Program-made: the position numbers and the translations under genes | Shown: piece by piece, positions 25,008 to 32,962 of the stretch | How positions within the stretch are numbered: the stretch's first letter is position 1 | How the letters are laid out: each line of letters opens with the position of its first letter | Assembly (NCBI GenBank): GCA_017514845.1 | Contig: JAFWIM010000157.1 | Location: 1 to 40,316, forward strand | DNA length: 40,316 nucleotides | From: Lachnospiraceae bacterium | Lineage (GTDB): Bacteria > Bacillota > Clostridia > Lachnospirales > Lachnospiraceae | Direction: 5' to 3' | Notes under the pieces: model-generated | Told to the model about the DNA's origin: nothing | Seen by the model: only the letters and a program-made list of their open reading frames with translations | Database searches by the model: none

Positions 25008-25919
25008 ATGCTGGATGTCAGTTTACTCGGAACAGGAGGAATGATGCCTCTGCCTAAGAGGTGGGTCACATCCTGTCTCATGCGATATAACGGAGCGGGC
25101 GTGCTCATCGACTGCGGTGAAGGAACACAGATCGCCCTGAGAGAGAAGGGATGGTCGTTCAAACCGATCAACACGATCCTTCTCACGCATTTCCACGCGG
25201 ACCACATAGCAGGCCTTCCCGGATTCCTTCTGACGATGGGAAATTCCGACAGGACGGAGCCGGTCCGGGTCATCGGACCGAAGGGTACGCCGCGGATGAT
25301 GGCTGCCGTGCGCACACTTGCGCCGGAGCTCCCGTTCGATCTGGAGATCATGGAGATAGAGGGAAGCGAGCAGACGTTCCACATTGACGGGATGGACATC
25401 ACAGCCTTCAGGGTGAACCACAATATAGCGTGCTACGGCTATGAGGTGAGCATCCGGAGAACCGGCAAGTTCGATGCGGTCCGCGCCTGGGAGAATCAGA
25501 TCCCGCTAAAGTTCTGGAATCCTCTTCAGAAAGGACAGACAATCGAGAGTGACGGGAGAGTCTTCACACCGGATATGGTCCTGGGGGCAGAGCGAAAGGG
25601 TCTGAAAGTCGTCTATACGACGGACACGAGACCGACCGAATCGATCGTGGAGCATGCCAAAGGCGCGGATCTTTTCATCTGCGAAGGCATGTACGGCGAG
25701 CCGGGCATGGAGAAAAAAGCCAGAGAACACAGGCATATGACTATGCAGGAAGCGGCGGAGACAGCGAAGAAGGCAGGACCCGTCCGCATGTGGCTCACCC
25801 ACTTTTCACCGTCGCTTGTCAAGCCGGATCTTTACATGAATACGGTGAGAGAAATATTCCCCGAGGCCGTCGCTGCGAGGGACGGGCAGGAGATCACGCT
25901 GAATTTTGAGGAGGAATGA
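25008..25919 (+). CDS. rnz: Ribonuclease Z
   Basis: A 303-residue metallo-beta-lactamase-fold nuclease that removes 3' trailers from tRNA precursors. The zinc motif is THFHADHIAGLPG. Further ligands are in RVNHNIACYGYEV, YTTDTRPT and LTHFSPS. The IPLKFWNPLQKG segment matches short-form RNase Z, and the size also fits. ATG 25008 has ACGGAGA upstream. An adjacent TTG is less likely. It lies between rimI and tsaD, so two tRNA maturation activities share this cluster. Confidence 0.9.
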   Translation: MLDVSLLGTGGMMPLPKRWVTSCLMRYNGAGVLIDCGEGTQIALREKGWSFKPINTILLTHFHADHIAGLPGFLLTMGNSDRTEPVRVIGPKGTPRMMAAVRTLAPELPFDLEIMEIEGSEQTFHIDGMDITAFRVNHNIACYGYEVSIRRTGKFDAVRAWENQIPLKFWNPLQKGQTIESDGRVFTPDMVLGAERKGLKVVYTTDTRPTESIVEHAKGADLFICEGMYGEPGMEKKAREHRHMTMQEAAETAKKAGPVRMWLTHFSPSLVKPDLYMNTVREIFPEAVAARDGQEITLNFEEE

Positions 25920-25928
25920 GACAGACAG

Positions 25929-26951
25929 ATGGACGGACATATAGATATACTGGCGATCGAGAGCTCCTGCGATGAGACCGCCGCCGCTGTCGTGAGGGAC
26001 GGCTATACGGTGCTTTCAAATGTCATCTACTCGCAGATCGATATGCACACAGTCTACGGCGGCGTAGTGCCGGAACTTGCGTCCCGGGCGCATATTGAAA
26101 AAATCAATTATGTTATACAGAAGGCTTTGGACGACGCGGGCATGCAGCTTAAGGACACGGACGCGATCGCGGTGACATACGGGCCGGGACTTGTCGGAGC
26201 GCTGCTCGTCGGCGTAGCCGAGGCCAAGGCGATCGCCTGGGCGGCGAAAAAACCGCTCATCGGCGTGCATCATATAGAAGGTCATATTTCCGCGAATTAT
26301 ATTGAGCACCCGGACCTTGTTCCCCCGTACCTCGGACTCATCGTATCCGGGGGACACACGCACCTGGTCATCGTCGAGGACTGGGCAAAGTTCAGGATCC
26401 TGGGCAGAACGGTCGATGATGCCGCGGGAGAGGCATTTGACAAAGTGGCCAGAGCAATCGGGCTCGGGTATCCGGGCGGACCGAAAATTGATAAGATCTC
26501 GAAGGAGGGAAATCCGAACGCGGTCCGGTTCACCAAGGCCAAAGTGAACGGTTCGGAGTACGACTTCAGTTTCAGCGGGCTTAAGAGCGCGGTGCTCAAT
26601 TATCTGAACCAGGCTGAGATGAAGCATGAGGAGGTGAACCGCGCGGATCTGGCGGCCAGCTTCCAGAAATCGGTCGTGGACGTCATATGTGAACACACGC
26701 TCAAGGCAGCAAAGGATTACGGTATCAAAAATGTCGCGGTGGCAGGCGGTGTCGCTTCGAACAGCGGTCTCAGGGAAGGGCTGAGGCAGATGTGCGATGC
26801 GAACGGGCTTCGGCTTTTCATTCCGTCGCCGATCTACTGTACGGACAATGCGGTCATGATCGGAGCGGCCGCGTTCCACGAGTACGAGGCGGGAACGAGA
26901 AGCGGATGGGATCTGAACGCTGTGCCGGGACTTAAGCTTGGGGAGAAATAA
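25929..26951 (+). CDS. tsaD: tRNA N6-adenosine threonylcarbamoyltransferase TsaD
   Basis: A 340-residue catalytic subunit of the t6A complex, transferring threonylcarbamoyl from its adenylate to tRNA A37. The metal ligands HHIEGH and the C-terminal Asp in CTDNAVMIG are present, as are [12 protein letters not shown] at the N terminus, SGGHTHLV and [11 protein letters not shown]. It is 9 nt downstream of RNase Z. With tsaE and tsaB it completes the set except TsaC, which is not in the window. Confidence 0.96.
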   Translation: MDGHIDILAIESSCDETAAAVVRDGYTVLSNVIYSQIDMHTVYGGVVPELASRAHIEKINYVIQKALDDAGMQLKDTDAIAVTYGPGLVGALLVGVAEAKAIAWAAKKPLIGVHHIEGHISANYIEHPDLVPPYLGLIVSGGHTHLVIVEDWAKFRILGRTVDDAAGEAFDKVARAIGLGYPGGPKIDKISKEGNPNAVRFTKAKVNGSEYDFSFSGLKSAVLNYLNQAEMKHEEVNRADLAASFQKSVVDVICEHTLKAAKDYGIKNVAVAGGVASNSGLREGLRQMCDANGLRLFIPSPIYCTDNAVMIGAAAFHEYEAGTRSGWDLNAVPGLKLGEK

Positions 26952-27025
26952 TTACATGGCAGGTGTCAGTCCTGCGCAATACGCGGCTCCTTTTACGGTG
27001 CCGGAATGATGTATGGAGGTCTCTT

Positions 27026-27688
27026 ATGAATGCAGCGATTATTGTGGCGGCCGGATCCGGCTCGCGCATGAATTCCGCAACTCCCAAGCAGTTTCTTCCG
27101 CTTGACAACGAGATGGTGCTTACAAGAACGGTAAGAATATTTGAGGCGAGTCCTGAAATCCAGGAAATCGTGCTGGTGGTCTCACCTGACTGGGCAGATT
27201 TTGTGAAGACGGAGATTGTTCTCAAGGAAAATTTCCGAAAAGTAAAGAAGATCGTAAACGGTGGGGCGGAGCGTTATGATTCCGTTTATTCCGGATTGCT
27301 TGCCTGCCCGGAGGCAGACTATGTATTCATTCACGACGGTGCGAGACCGTACGTGACGGAGGATATAATAAGGCGATGCGCATCGGAGGTCGTGACGTAT
27401 CAGGCAGTCGCGGCAGGTATGCCGGTCAAGGATACGATCAAGATCGCCGACGAAAACGGCTTTGTCACGAGCACACCGGACCGCAGGCGTGTGTGGACCA
27501 TTCAGACGCCGCAGGTCTTTTCCTACGCGATCATAAGAGCTGCGTATGAGCTCATCCGCGACACGGACATGAGCAAGATCACGGACGACGCGATGGTGGT
27601 CGAGTCGGCAGGGCTCACAAAGGTCCGTCTCGTCGAAGGGGCTTACAGCAATATAAAAATCACAACTCCGGAAGATCTGAAAATCTGA
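27026..27688 (+). CDS. ispD: 2-C-methyl-D-erythritol 4-phosphate cytidylyltransferase
   Basis: A 220-residue enzyme of the MEP pathway that couples CTP to methylerythritol phosphate. The nucleotide-binding start IIVAAGSGSRMNSATPKQFLPL, the central VFIHDGARPYVT, the PVKDTIK loop and the end TDDAMVVESAG...IKITTPEDL are all diagnostic. GGAGG lies 7 nt before ATG 27026. An upstream in-frame ATG at 26963 lacks an SD and would add residues unlike the family. It follows tsaD by 74 nt and probably belongs to the same transcript. Confidence 0.95.
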   Translation: MNAAIIVAAGSGSRMNSATPKQFLPLDNEMVLTRTVRIFEASPEIQEIVLVVSPDWADFVKTEIVLKENFRKVKKIVNGGAERYDSVYSGLLACPEADYVFIHDGARPYVTEDIIRRCASEVVTYQAVAAGMPVKDTIKIADENGFVTSTPDRRRVWTIQTPQVFSYAIIRAAYELIRDTDMSKITDDAMVVESAGLTKVRLVEGAYSNIKITTPEDLKI

Positions 27689-27696
27689 ATTTGTGG

Positions 27697-27725
27697 TTGC
27701 TTTTTTTCGCAGGCTTTGTTATAAT
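27697..27725 (+). promoter_or_regulatory. Promoter of tRNA-Ser(UGA)
   Basis: TTGCTT at 27697-27702 and TATAAT at 27720-27725 are separated by 17 bp. The predicted start is at the first base of a GCTGTC/GACAGC hairpin (27732-27746), 7 nt before the tRNA. Confidence 0.7.
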
Positions 27726-27752
27726 AATTTAGCTGTCTGAGACAGCATATAT

Positions 27753-27838
27753 GGAGAGGTATCGAAGCGGTCATAACGAGGCGGTCTTGAAAACCGTTTG
27801 TCCTAACGGGCGCATGGGTTCGAATCCCATCCTCTCCG
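27753..27838 (+). tRNA. tRNA-Ser (anticodon UGA)
   Basis: Acceptor stem GGAGAGG / CCTCTCC with discriminator G. Anticodon loop CTTGAAA gives TGA. A long variable arm (TCCTAACGGGC) and T arm GGGTTCGAATCCC are present. This is a class II tRNA of 86 nt. CCA is not encoded. Confidence 0.95.
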
Positions 27839-27842
27839 CTGA

Positions 27843-27870
27843 AGGGCGTCCTTTCGAGGACGTCCTTTTT
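27843..27870 (+). terminator. Terminator after tRNA-Ser(UGA)
   Basis: A 10-bp stem AGGGCGTCCT / AGGACGTCCT with one G-T pair and a TTCG tetraloop is followed by a T run. Confidence 0.85.
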
Positions 27871-27986
27871 CTTGCCTGATTAGGCCTGTCCATGGGGATA
27901 TGAAAAGAAGGCATATTGACCGCCCGCTCAGACCGGGTCACGTCTGAATCAGAGAAAATTTTTATGTTTACGGAGGCATACGCATA

Positions 27987-29177
27987 ATGACAGAGCACTT
28001 GATCGACAGATTCCTTAACTATGTGGCAATCGACACCCAGAGCAACGAGGATAGCGGGACAAGTCCCAGCACCATGAAGCAGCATGATCTGGCAGGACTT
28101 CTTGTATCGGAACTCGTAGAGCTCGGGGCCGAGGATGTCGTATATGACAGGGATTACTGCAATGTGTATGCCAAGCTCAGCGGGGAAGGAGAACCTCTCG
28201 GTTTCGTGGCTCATATGGACACTTCACCTGCTGCGTCGGGTGCCAATGTAAAGCCCAGGATCATTGAGAACTATCAGGGCGGCGATCCCCTCCTTCGTGA
28301 GAATCACTTTCCCGAGCTGGCCGAGCATCACGGAGAGACCCTGATCGCCACTGACGGCACCACACTCCTCGGCGCAGATGACAAAGCCGGCGTCGCTGAG
28401 ATCATGAATATGATCCAGTATTACAGCGAGCATCCCGAGATCCGTCACAGAAGCATCTCCGTCGCTTTTACGTCGGATGAGGAAATCGGCCACGGAACAC
28501 TGCATTTTGATACTGACCGGTTCGGCGTTCGGGAAGCGTACACTGTGGACGGCGGAAAGCTCGGGGTATTGGAGTATGAGTGCTTTAACGCCGCCTCTGC
28601 GGAAGTTAAGATAAAGGGCAGGAGCGTTCATCCGGGAGACGCGAAGGACAAGATGATCAATGCCATCTATGTGGCCATGGAATTTAACGGTTTTCTCCCG
28701 GCAATTGAGAGACCTGAGCACACGACCATGTACGAAGGCTTCTTCATGCTCTCGACCATGGAAGGCGGCGTGGATGAGGCGAGGATGAAGTATATCATAA
28801 GGGATCATGACCGCGGGATGTTCGAGATGAGAAAGGGTCTGTTCGGAAGAATCGCGACGTATCTCAACGAGAAGTACGGTGAGGGGACGATCACGCTTGA
28901 TATAAGGGACACCTACTATAACATGGCGGAAGTGATGAAAGATCATATGGATATGATCGACCGTGTTAAGGAAAAGTTTGCGAAGCTCGGTGTGAACTGT
29001 GTCACGCTGCCTATTAGAGGGGGAACAGACGGCGCGGCCCTGAGCTTTAGAGGTATCCCATGCCCGAATCTGTGCACGGGCGGATATAATTTTCATGGCC
29101 GATATGAATTTGCAAGCGTGCAGGAAATGAAAAAGTGCGCAGAGCTCCTGATCGAGCTGGTAAAGATTGATGATTGA
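27987..29177 (+). CDS. pepT: Peptidase T (tripeptide aminopeptidase)
   Basis: A 396-residue M20-family zinc aminopeptidase that removes N-terminal residues from tripeptides in the cytoplasm. Landmarks are the start LIDRFLNYVAIDTQSNEDSG, the metal site VAHMDTSPAASG, LLGADDKAGVAEIM with the bridging Asp, VAFTSDEEIGHG with the catalytic Glu, and PIRGGTDGAALSFRG with the C-terminal ligands in the same enzyme half. GGAGG lies before ATG 27987. The following cobT starts inside the pepT stop region, an 8-nt overlap. Confidence 0.95.
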   Translation: MTEHLIDRFLNYVAIDTQSNEDSGTSPSTMKQHDLAGLLVSELVELGAEDVVYDRDYCNVYAKLSGEGEPLGFVAHMDTSPAASGANVKPRIIENYQGGDPLLRENHFPELAEHHGETLIATDGTTLLGADDKAGVAEIMNMIQYYSEHPEIRHRSISVAFTSDEEIGHGTLHFDTDRFGVREAYTVDGGKLGVLEYECFNAASAEVKIKGRSVHPGDAKDKMINAIYVAMEFNGFLPAIERPEHTTMYEGFFMLSTMEGGVDEARMKYIIRDHDRGMFEMRKGLFGRIATYLNEKYGEGTITLDIRDTYYNMAEVMKDHMDMIDRVKEKFAKLGVNCVTLPIRGGTDGAALSFRGIPCPNLCTGGYNFHGRYEFASVQEMKKCAELLIELVKIDD

Positions 29178-30276
29178 TGATATAAAGATCCTTCCGGCAG
29201 ACGCGGAAGCGATGGCCCGGGCGAAAAAGCGATGGGACTCTGTGTCAAAACCGAAAAACTCTCTCGGAGATCTCGAGGAGCTGATCGTGCGGATCGCGGG
29301 TGCCCAGGGCACGGAGAACATAGACATATCCCGCCGGGTCGCAGTTGTCTTCGCGGCTGACAACGGGATAGTTGCGGAGCGGATCGCTCAGTCTTCCCCG
29401 GATCTCACCGCGGGAGTTGCTGTCCATATCGCGAACGGACGCGGAAATATCAACACCATGGGCAGAGCAGCCGGATGCGATGTGATATGCGTGGATGTCG
29501 GAATTGATTCCCGCTATCTGCCTGCGAGGCCGCGGGAGATGGTGGATCTTCACGTGATGGACGGGACCCGCAATTTTCTGGAGGGAACTGCAATGTCGGA
29601 CGCAGAAGCCCGGAAAGCTTTCCGGGCAGGTCTTCTCATGTCTGACAGAATCAGCGAAAAGGGCATCGGGATCGCGGCGGCCGGGGAGATGGGGATCGGC
29701 AATACGACGACATCGGCAGCAGTGATTGCTGCCCTTTTAAACATTGAGCCCCGGGAAATCGTAGGAAGGGGCGCCGGACTTGATGATATCGGCCTCGCAA
29801 GAAAAATCGAAGTTGTTCGACGAGGACTTCTGGGGTTTGGATTGACTGCAGGCGATGGGGAGGTCTCGGCGGAGACTGCATGGCGTGTACTCTGCGCGGT
29901 CGGCGGTCTTGATATAGCGGCAATGGCAGGCTTTTACACGGGCTGTGCCTCCCACCATATCCCGGTCGTTCTGGACGGTCTTATTTCCGCGGCGGCAGCC
30001 CTTGCTGCCGTTTACATGAATAAGAATGTCAGAGACTATCTGATCGCGTCCCATATCGGGCGGGAAGCGGGAACATCGGCAGTCCTGTCGGAGCTCGGCC
30101 TTAAAGCTGTTCTGAACGCTGATATGGCATTGGGCGAGGGTACAGGAGCGGTCCTTCTCTTTCCTCTTCTCGATGTGATGGCAGCTGAGTATAACAGCGC
30201 GCTCACTTTTGATGATATGGGCTTCGTATCTGATGACGAGGCCGTGGACGGTATACGTGTGTTCATGAGAAGATAA
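29170..30276 (+). CDS. cobT: Nicotinate-nucleotide-dimethylbenzimidazole phosphoribosyltransferase
   Basis: A 368-residue enzyme that activates the lower-ligand base of cobalamin with phosphoribose from nicotinate mononucleotide. The N-terminal KPKNSLGDLEEL, the VFAADNGIVAE region, GEMGIGNTTTSAAV and the catalytic Glu in the LGEGTGA loop are typical. ATG 29170 overlaps the end of pepT, and a TTG immediately before is a possible alternative. The SD is weak, suggesting translational coupling. First of three lower-ligand genes cobT-cobS-cobC. Confidence 0.95.
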   Translation: MIDDIKILPADAEAMARAKKRWDSVSKPKNSLGDLEELIVRIAGAQGTENIDISRRVAVVFAADNGIVAERIAQSSPDLTAGVAVHIANGRGNINTMGRAAGCDVICVDVGIDSRYLPARPREMVDLHVMDGTRNFLEGTAMSDAEARKAFRAGLLMSDRISEKGIGIAAAGEMGIGNTTTSAAVIAALLNIEPREIVGRGAGLDDIGLARKIEVVRRGLLGFGLTAGDGEVSAETAWRVLCAVGGLDIAAMAGFYTGCASHHIPVVLDGLISAAAALAAVYMNKNVRDYLIASHIGREAGTSAVLSELGLKAVLNADMALGEGTGAVLLFPLLDVMAAEYNSALTFDDMGFVSDDEAVDGIRVFMRR

Positions 30277-30291
30277 CAGGAGAGAAGCTGG

Positions 30292-31056
30292 ATGAGAGTC
30301 GTAAGATCGCTTGTGATCGCATTTGCAATGTACAGCAAGATACCGATGCCGCAGGTGGACTGGAAAAAAGAGAATATGCGGTTCGTTCTCTGCTTCCTGC
30401 CGCTGGTGGGGGCTGTCGTCGGTCTTTTCTGGTATTTTGTCTATTGCATGATGGTTTATGTTGGCGCGGGAACGACCGCCCGCACATGTCTCCTCATCGC
30501 GCTGCCCATACTGCTCACGGGAGGCATCCATGTGGACGGCTACATGGATACGATGGACGCACTGAATTCCTGGGGATCCAGGGAGAAGAAGCTGATGATC
30601 CTTGAAGACAGCCACATAGGGGCTTTCTCCGTGATCATGACAATCGTCTACTATCTGCTCATGCTGGCGGCTGTCTCTGAAGTAAGGCCGGAATACGCGC
30701 CGCTTGTGGCGGCCGGATTTGCATACGCGAGATCGCTGACCGGGACTGCCATGGTCTACATGCCCAGTAACAAGCGGGAAGGCCTGGCCTACATATTCAC
30801 GGATGCTTCTGACAAGCCCCGGCTGAGAATCGCCCTTCTTGTTTGTAACGTACTGTGCGCGGCAGTCATGATACTGGCTTCACCGTATGCAGGTTTCACT
30901 GCAACGGCAGCCGGTGCGCTGTGGGCGATCCTCTTCTGCAGAAAGATGGAGCGGGAATTTGGCGGTCTCAGCGGCGATCTGTGCGGATGTCTTATTCTTG
31001 AACTGGAACTTGTATTTGCAATAGTCGCAGCGGCAGCTTCATTTATCGTGATCTGA
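30292..31056 (+). CDS. cobS: Adenosylcobinamide-GDP ribazoletransferase
   Basis: A 254-residue membrane enzyme that joins alpha-ribazole (phosphate) to adenosylcobinamide-GDP, the last joining step of cobalamin synthesis. Several hydrophobic segments are seen (about 31-55, 62-78, 113-130, 181-205 and 235-254). The signature GGIHVDGYMDTMDAL with LMILEDSHIGAF carries the metal-binding acidic residues. GGAGAG precedes ATG 30292, 15 nt after cobT. Confidence 0.94.
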   Translation: MRVVRSLVIAFAMYSKIPMPQVDWKKENMRFVLCFLPLVGAVVGLFWYFVYCMMVYVGAGTTARTCLLIALPILLTGGIHVDGYMDTMDALNSWGSREKKLMILEDSHIGAFSVIMTIVYYLLMLAAVSEVRPEYAPLVAAGFAYARSLTGTAMVYMPSNKREGLAYIFTDASDKPRLRIALLVCNVLCAAVMILASPYAGFTATAAGALWAILFCRKMEREFGGLSGDLCGCLILELELVFAIVAAAASFIVI

Positions 31057-31081
31057 AGCGCCGGGATATCCGGAGAACGAA

Positions 31082-31618
31082 ATGGAACTCATTTTTATCC
31101 GGCACGGACGTACGCCGGGAAATAAAGAGAAGCGTTATATTGGAAGGACAGACGAATCAATCCTGCCGGAGAGCGCAGCGGAACTTCGGGAGCGGGCCTT
31201 GCGCGGAGAATACGGGCATCCCGGGATTTTGTTCGTCAGCCCGATGAGGAGATGTATCGAGACCGCCGGTATCATTTATCCGGAGATGGAGATGCATATC
31301 ATCCGGGATTTCCGTGAGTGCGACTTCGGCTCGTTCGAAGGCAGAAATTATTCAGAACTTGATGGGAATCCGGAGTATCAGAACTGGATCGACAGCGGCG
31401 GCACCATGCCTTTTCCCGGAGGCGAATCTATGGATGAGATGACCGACCGGGTCATGAAGGGCTTCTATGAAGCTATGGATATCGCTGACGGACTGGATGC
31501 CGCTTTCGTTGTTCACGGAGGTACGATCATGGCCGTCATGTCGCGGATCGACGGCGGGGATTTCTATGATTATCAGATAGATAACGGGGAGTGCCTTGCA
31601 TTTAATATAATGACATGA
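31082..31618 (+). CDS. cobC: Histidine phosphatase family protein, probable alpha-ribazole phosphatase
   Basis: A 178-residue phosphoglycerate-mutase-like phosphatase. The catalytic His is in FIRHGRTPGN. SPMRRCIETA provides the second Arg, the conserved Glu is in FRECDFGSFEG, and the second His is in VVHGGTIMAV. Its position after cobT and cobS makes alpha-ribazole-phosphate the likely substrate. From the protein alone another phosphomonoester is possible. No cobU gene (cobinamide kinase) follows. Confidence 0.85.
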   Translation: MELIFIRHGRTPGNKEKRYIGRTDESILPESAAELRERALRGEYGHPGILFVSPMRRCIETAGIIYPEMEMHIIRDFRECDFGSFEGRNYSELDGNPEYQNWIDSGGTMPFPGGESMDEMTDRVMKGFYEAMDIADGLDAAFVVHGGTIMAVMSRIDGGDFYDYQIDNGECLAFNIMT

Positions 31619-31629
31619 AACGGTTAGTC

Positions 31630-31674
31630 TTGGCAATAAACGCCCATTACGCTAAAATTGAGATGTAATCTCAA
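31630..31674 (+). promoter_or_regulatory. Promoter and palindromic operator candidate of the Fur-family gene
   Basis: TTGGCA at 31630-31635 and TAAAAT at 31653-31658 are separated by 17 bp. A perfect inverted repeat TTGAGAT-GTA-ATCTCAA directly follows the -10 and overlaps the predicted start. It is placed as an autoregulatory operator would be. It does not match the Bacillus PerR or Fur box closely. A CTCAAA/TTTGAG pair follows at about 31670-31688. Confidence 0.5.
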
Positions 31675-31776
31675 ATACTGTTTTTGAGTGCTCTGTGCTG
31701 TACATTTCTCGCAGATGCTGCGTGATCTGCCGGCACCCGTTCACTGATGAACTGCACTGTATGAGGAGATCATCTT

Positions 31777-32175
31777 ATGTCAAAAACGGAGAAGCGGACT
31801 ACCCATCAGAAAAGGGCTATTCGGGATGCGCTGTATAAGATGGATAATCACCCGACAGCCTCCATGGTCGCCGAACATCTGTCACAGAGTGGACAGAAAG
31901 TGTCGCGCGCGACTGTGTTCAGAGTCCTTTCGGATGCAGCGGATGAGGGAAATATCAGTCGGGTTCAGCTGCTTGGCGAAGATGTGCGATATGACTATAA
32001 GACGGAGCCGCATTATCACCTGCACTGCAGATGCTGCGGAAAGATTACGGACGCGGTGCTGCCCTATATGCAGGAACTTGACAGTCGACTGGAGACGAAC
32101 GGATTCTTTGCCGAGAAACATGAAATTGAGTTCATCGGGCTGTGCGAAGAGTGTGCGCAGAGAATGAAAGAATAA
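31777..32175 (+). CDS. Fur/PerR family metal-dependent transcriptional regulator
   Basis: A 132-residue repressor. The N-terminal winged helix contains RTTHQKRAIRDAL and the HPTASMVAEHL...VSRATVFRVLSDAADEG segment. The C-terminal dimerisation domain has the metal-binding HYHLHCRCCGK and a second CXXC, LCEECAQ, for structural zinc. The exact metal or peroxide response cannot be told. The early HxH pattern and small size fit PerR as well as Fur or Zur. Own promoter, palindrome and terminator make it a single-gene unit. Confidence 0.9.
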   Translation: MSKTEKRTTHQKRAIRDALYKMDNHPTASMVAEHLSQSGQKVSRATVFRVLSDAADEGNISRVQLLGEDVRYDYKTEPHYHLHCRCCGKITDAVLPYMQELDSRLETNGFFAEKHEIEFIGLCEECAQRMKE

Positions 32176-32211
32176 TGCGATACATAATGAGCAGAGAGAT
32201 AAGAGACTATG

Positions 32212-32246
32212 AGCAATGATACTTTGTCGGTATCATTGCTTTTTTT
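32212..32246 (+). terminator. Terminator of the Fur-family gene
   Basis: A perfect 11-bp stem AGCAATGATAC / GTATCATTGCT with a seven-base loop is followed by six T. Confidence 0.9.
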
Positions 32247-32319
32247 GTGGCACAAACCCGGCAGAGCGCGTAATGCTCGCATTAAACCGTTCACCGGCAG
32301 CGGATTGGGGGTATTTATA

Positions 32320-32347
32320 TTGCCATTTTCAGTCACAATGTTAAAAT
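32320..32347 (+). promoter_or_regulatory. Promoter upstream of the manC pseudogene
   Basis: TTGCCA at 32320-32325 and TAAAAT at 32342-32347 are separated by 16 bp. Confidence 0.5.
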
Positions 32348-32410
32348 ATCGTAGATGTATAAACGCGCTGTGAGTAAGTATATGTGAGTACTCGCGTGAA
32401 GGAGGTACCT

Positions 32411-32599
32411 ATGAAATGTCTGATCCTCGCCGGCGGGCAGGGCGAGCGCCTGTAGCCGCTGTCAAGAAAAAATTATCCGAAGCAGTTCATTGAGATTCAG
32501 AAAAATCACTCTCTGTTTCAGGAGACGGTCTCAAGAAACCTTCCGTTCTGCGATGAGTTCATTATCGTGACCAAGAGCGATTACCGCAGATCAGCCTGA
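32411..32599 (+). pseudogene. manC: Truncated mannose-1-phosphate guanylyltransferase with early amber stop
   Basis: AAGGAGG precedes ATG 32411. Translation gives MKCLILAGGQGERL, then TAG, then PLSRKNYPKQF, IEIQKNHSLFQETVSRNLPFCDEFIIVT and a stop at 32597-32599. This is the start of a nucleotidyltransferase of the ManC/GMP type. The TAG stands exactly where the family has Trp (GERLWPLS), so one G to A change explains it. Only about 60 of the usual 350 or more codons remain. TAG ends mrnC and the GDPD gene in this window, so recoding is unlikely. The promoter and SD appear intact. Confidence 0.85.
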
Positions 32600-32707
32600 C
32601 TGACCTGTTCCGGCGCGCTGAAGCGGTTCAGTCAGGCTGTGACGCAAAAAAATCCGGCGCAAACAAACCCTGTGATTAAATAAGCTCTGACAAATGTAAA
32701 AAAACTG

Positions 32708-32736
32708 TTGCAAAATATTGTGTGCTTTGCTATAAT
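32708..32736 (+). promoter_or_regulatory. Promoter of tRNA-Ser(GGA)
   Basis: TTGCAA at 32708-32713 and TATAAT at 32731-32736 are separated by 17 bp, with TGC before the -10 making it also an extended -10. The leader holds a GACGC/GCGTC hairpin at 32776-32788. Confidence 0.75.
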
Positions 32737-32805
32737 CAATTTTGCTGTTGCGGATGCACAGCAATTGAATACTGAGACGCTTAGCGTCATAGATTCGAGC
32801 AACGT

Positions 32806-32895
32806 GGAGAAGTACCCAAGCTGGCCGAAGGGACACCCCTGGAAAGGGTGCAGGTCGTTAATAGCGGCGCGAGGGTTCAAATCCCTCCTTCTCCG
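32806..32895 (+). tRNA. tRNA-Ser (anticodon GGA)
   Basis: Acceptor stem GGAGAAG / CTTCTCC with discriminator G. Anticodon loop CTGGAAA gives GGA. A long variable arm and T arm GGGTTCAAATCCC are present. Class II tRNA of 90 nt, no encoded CCA. Confidence 0.95.
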
Positions 32896-32906
32896 TCCGA
32901 AAAAAG

Positions 32907-32937
32907 CGGAAGTGCATTTGGCATTTCCGTTTTTTTT
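32907..32937 (+). terminator. Terminator after tRNA-Ser(GGA)
   Basis: A 9-bp stem CGGAAGTGC / GCATTTCCG with one G-T pair is followed by eight T. Confidence 0.85.
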
Positions 32938-32962
32938 ATAAAATTTTTAGGAGGGACATCAG

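Noticed and set aside
32411-32599. Recoding of UAG as an amino acid in the manC fragment
   Set aside because: UAG terminates at least two intact genes here, and the fragment also lacks most of the protein, so a pseudogene is simpler.
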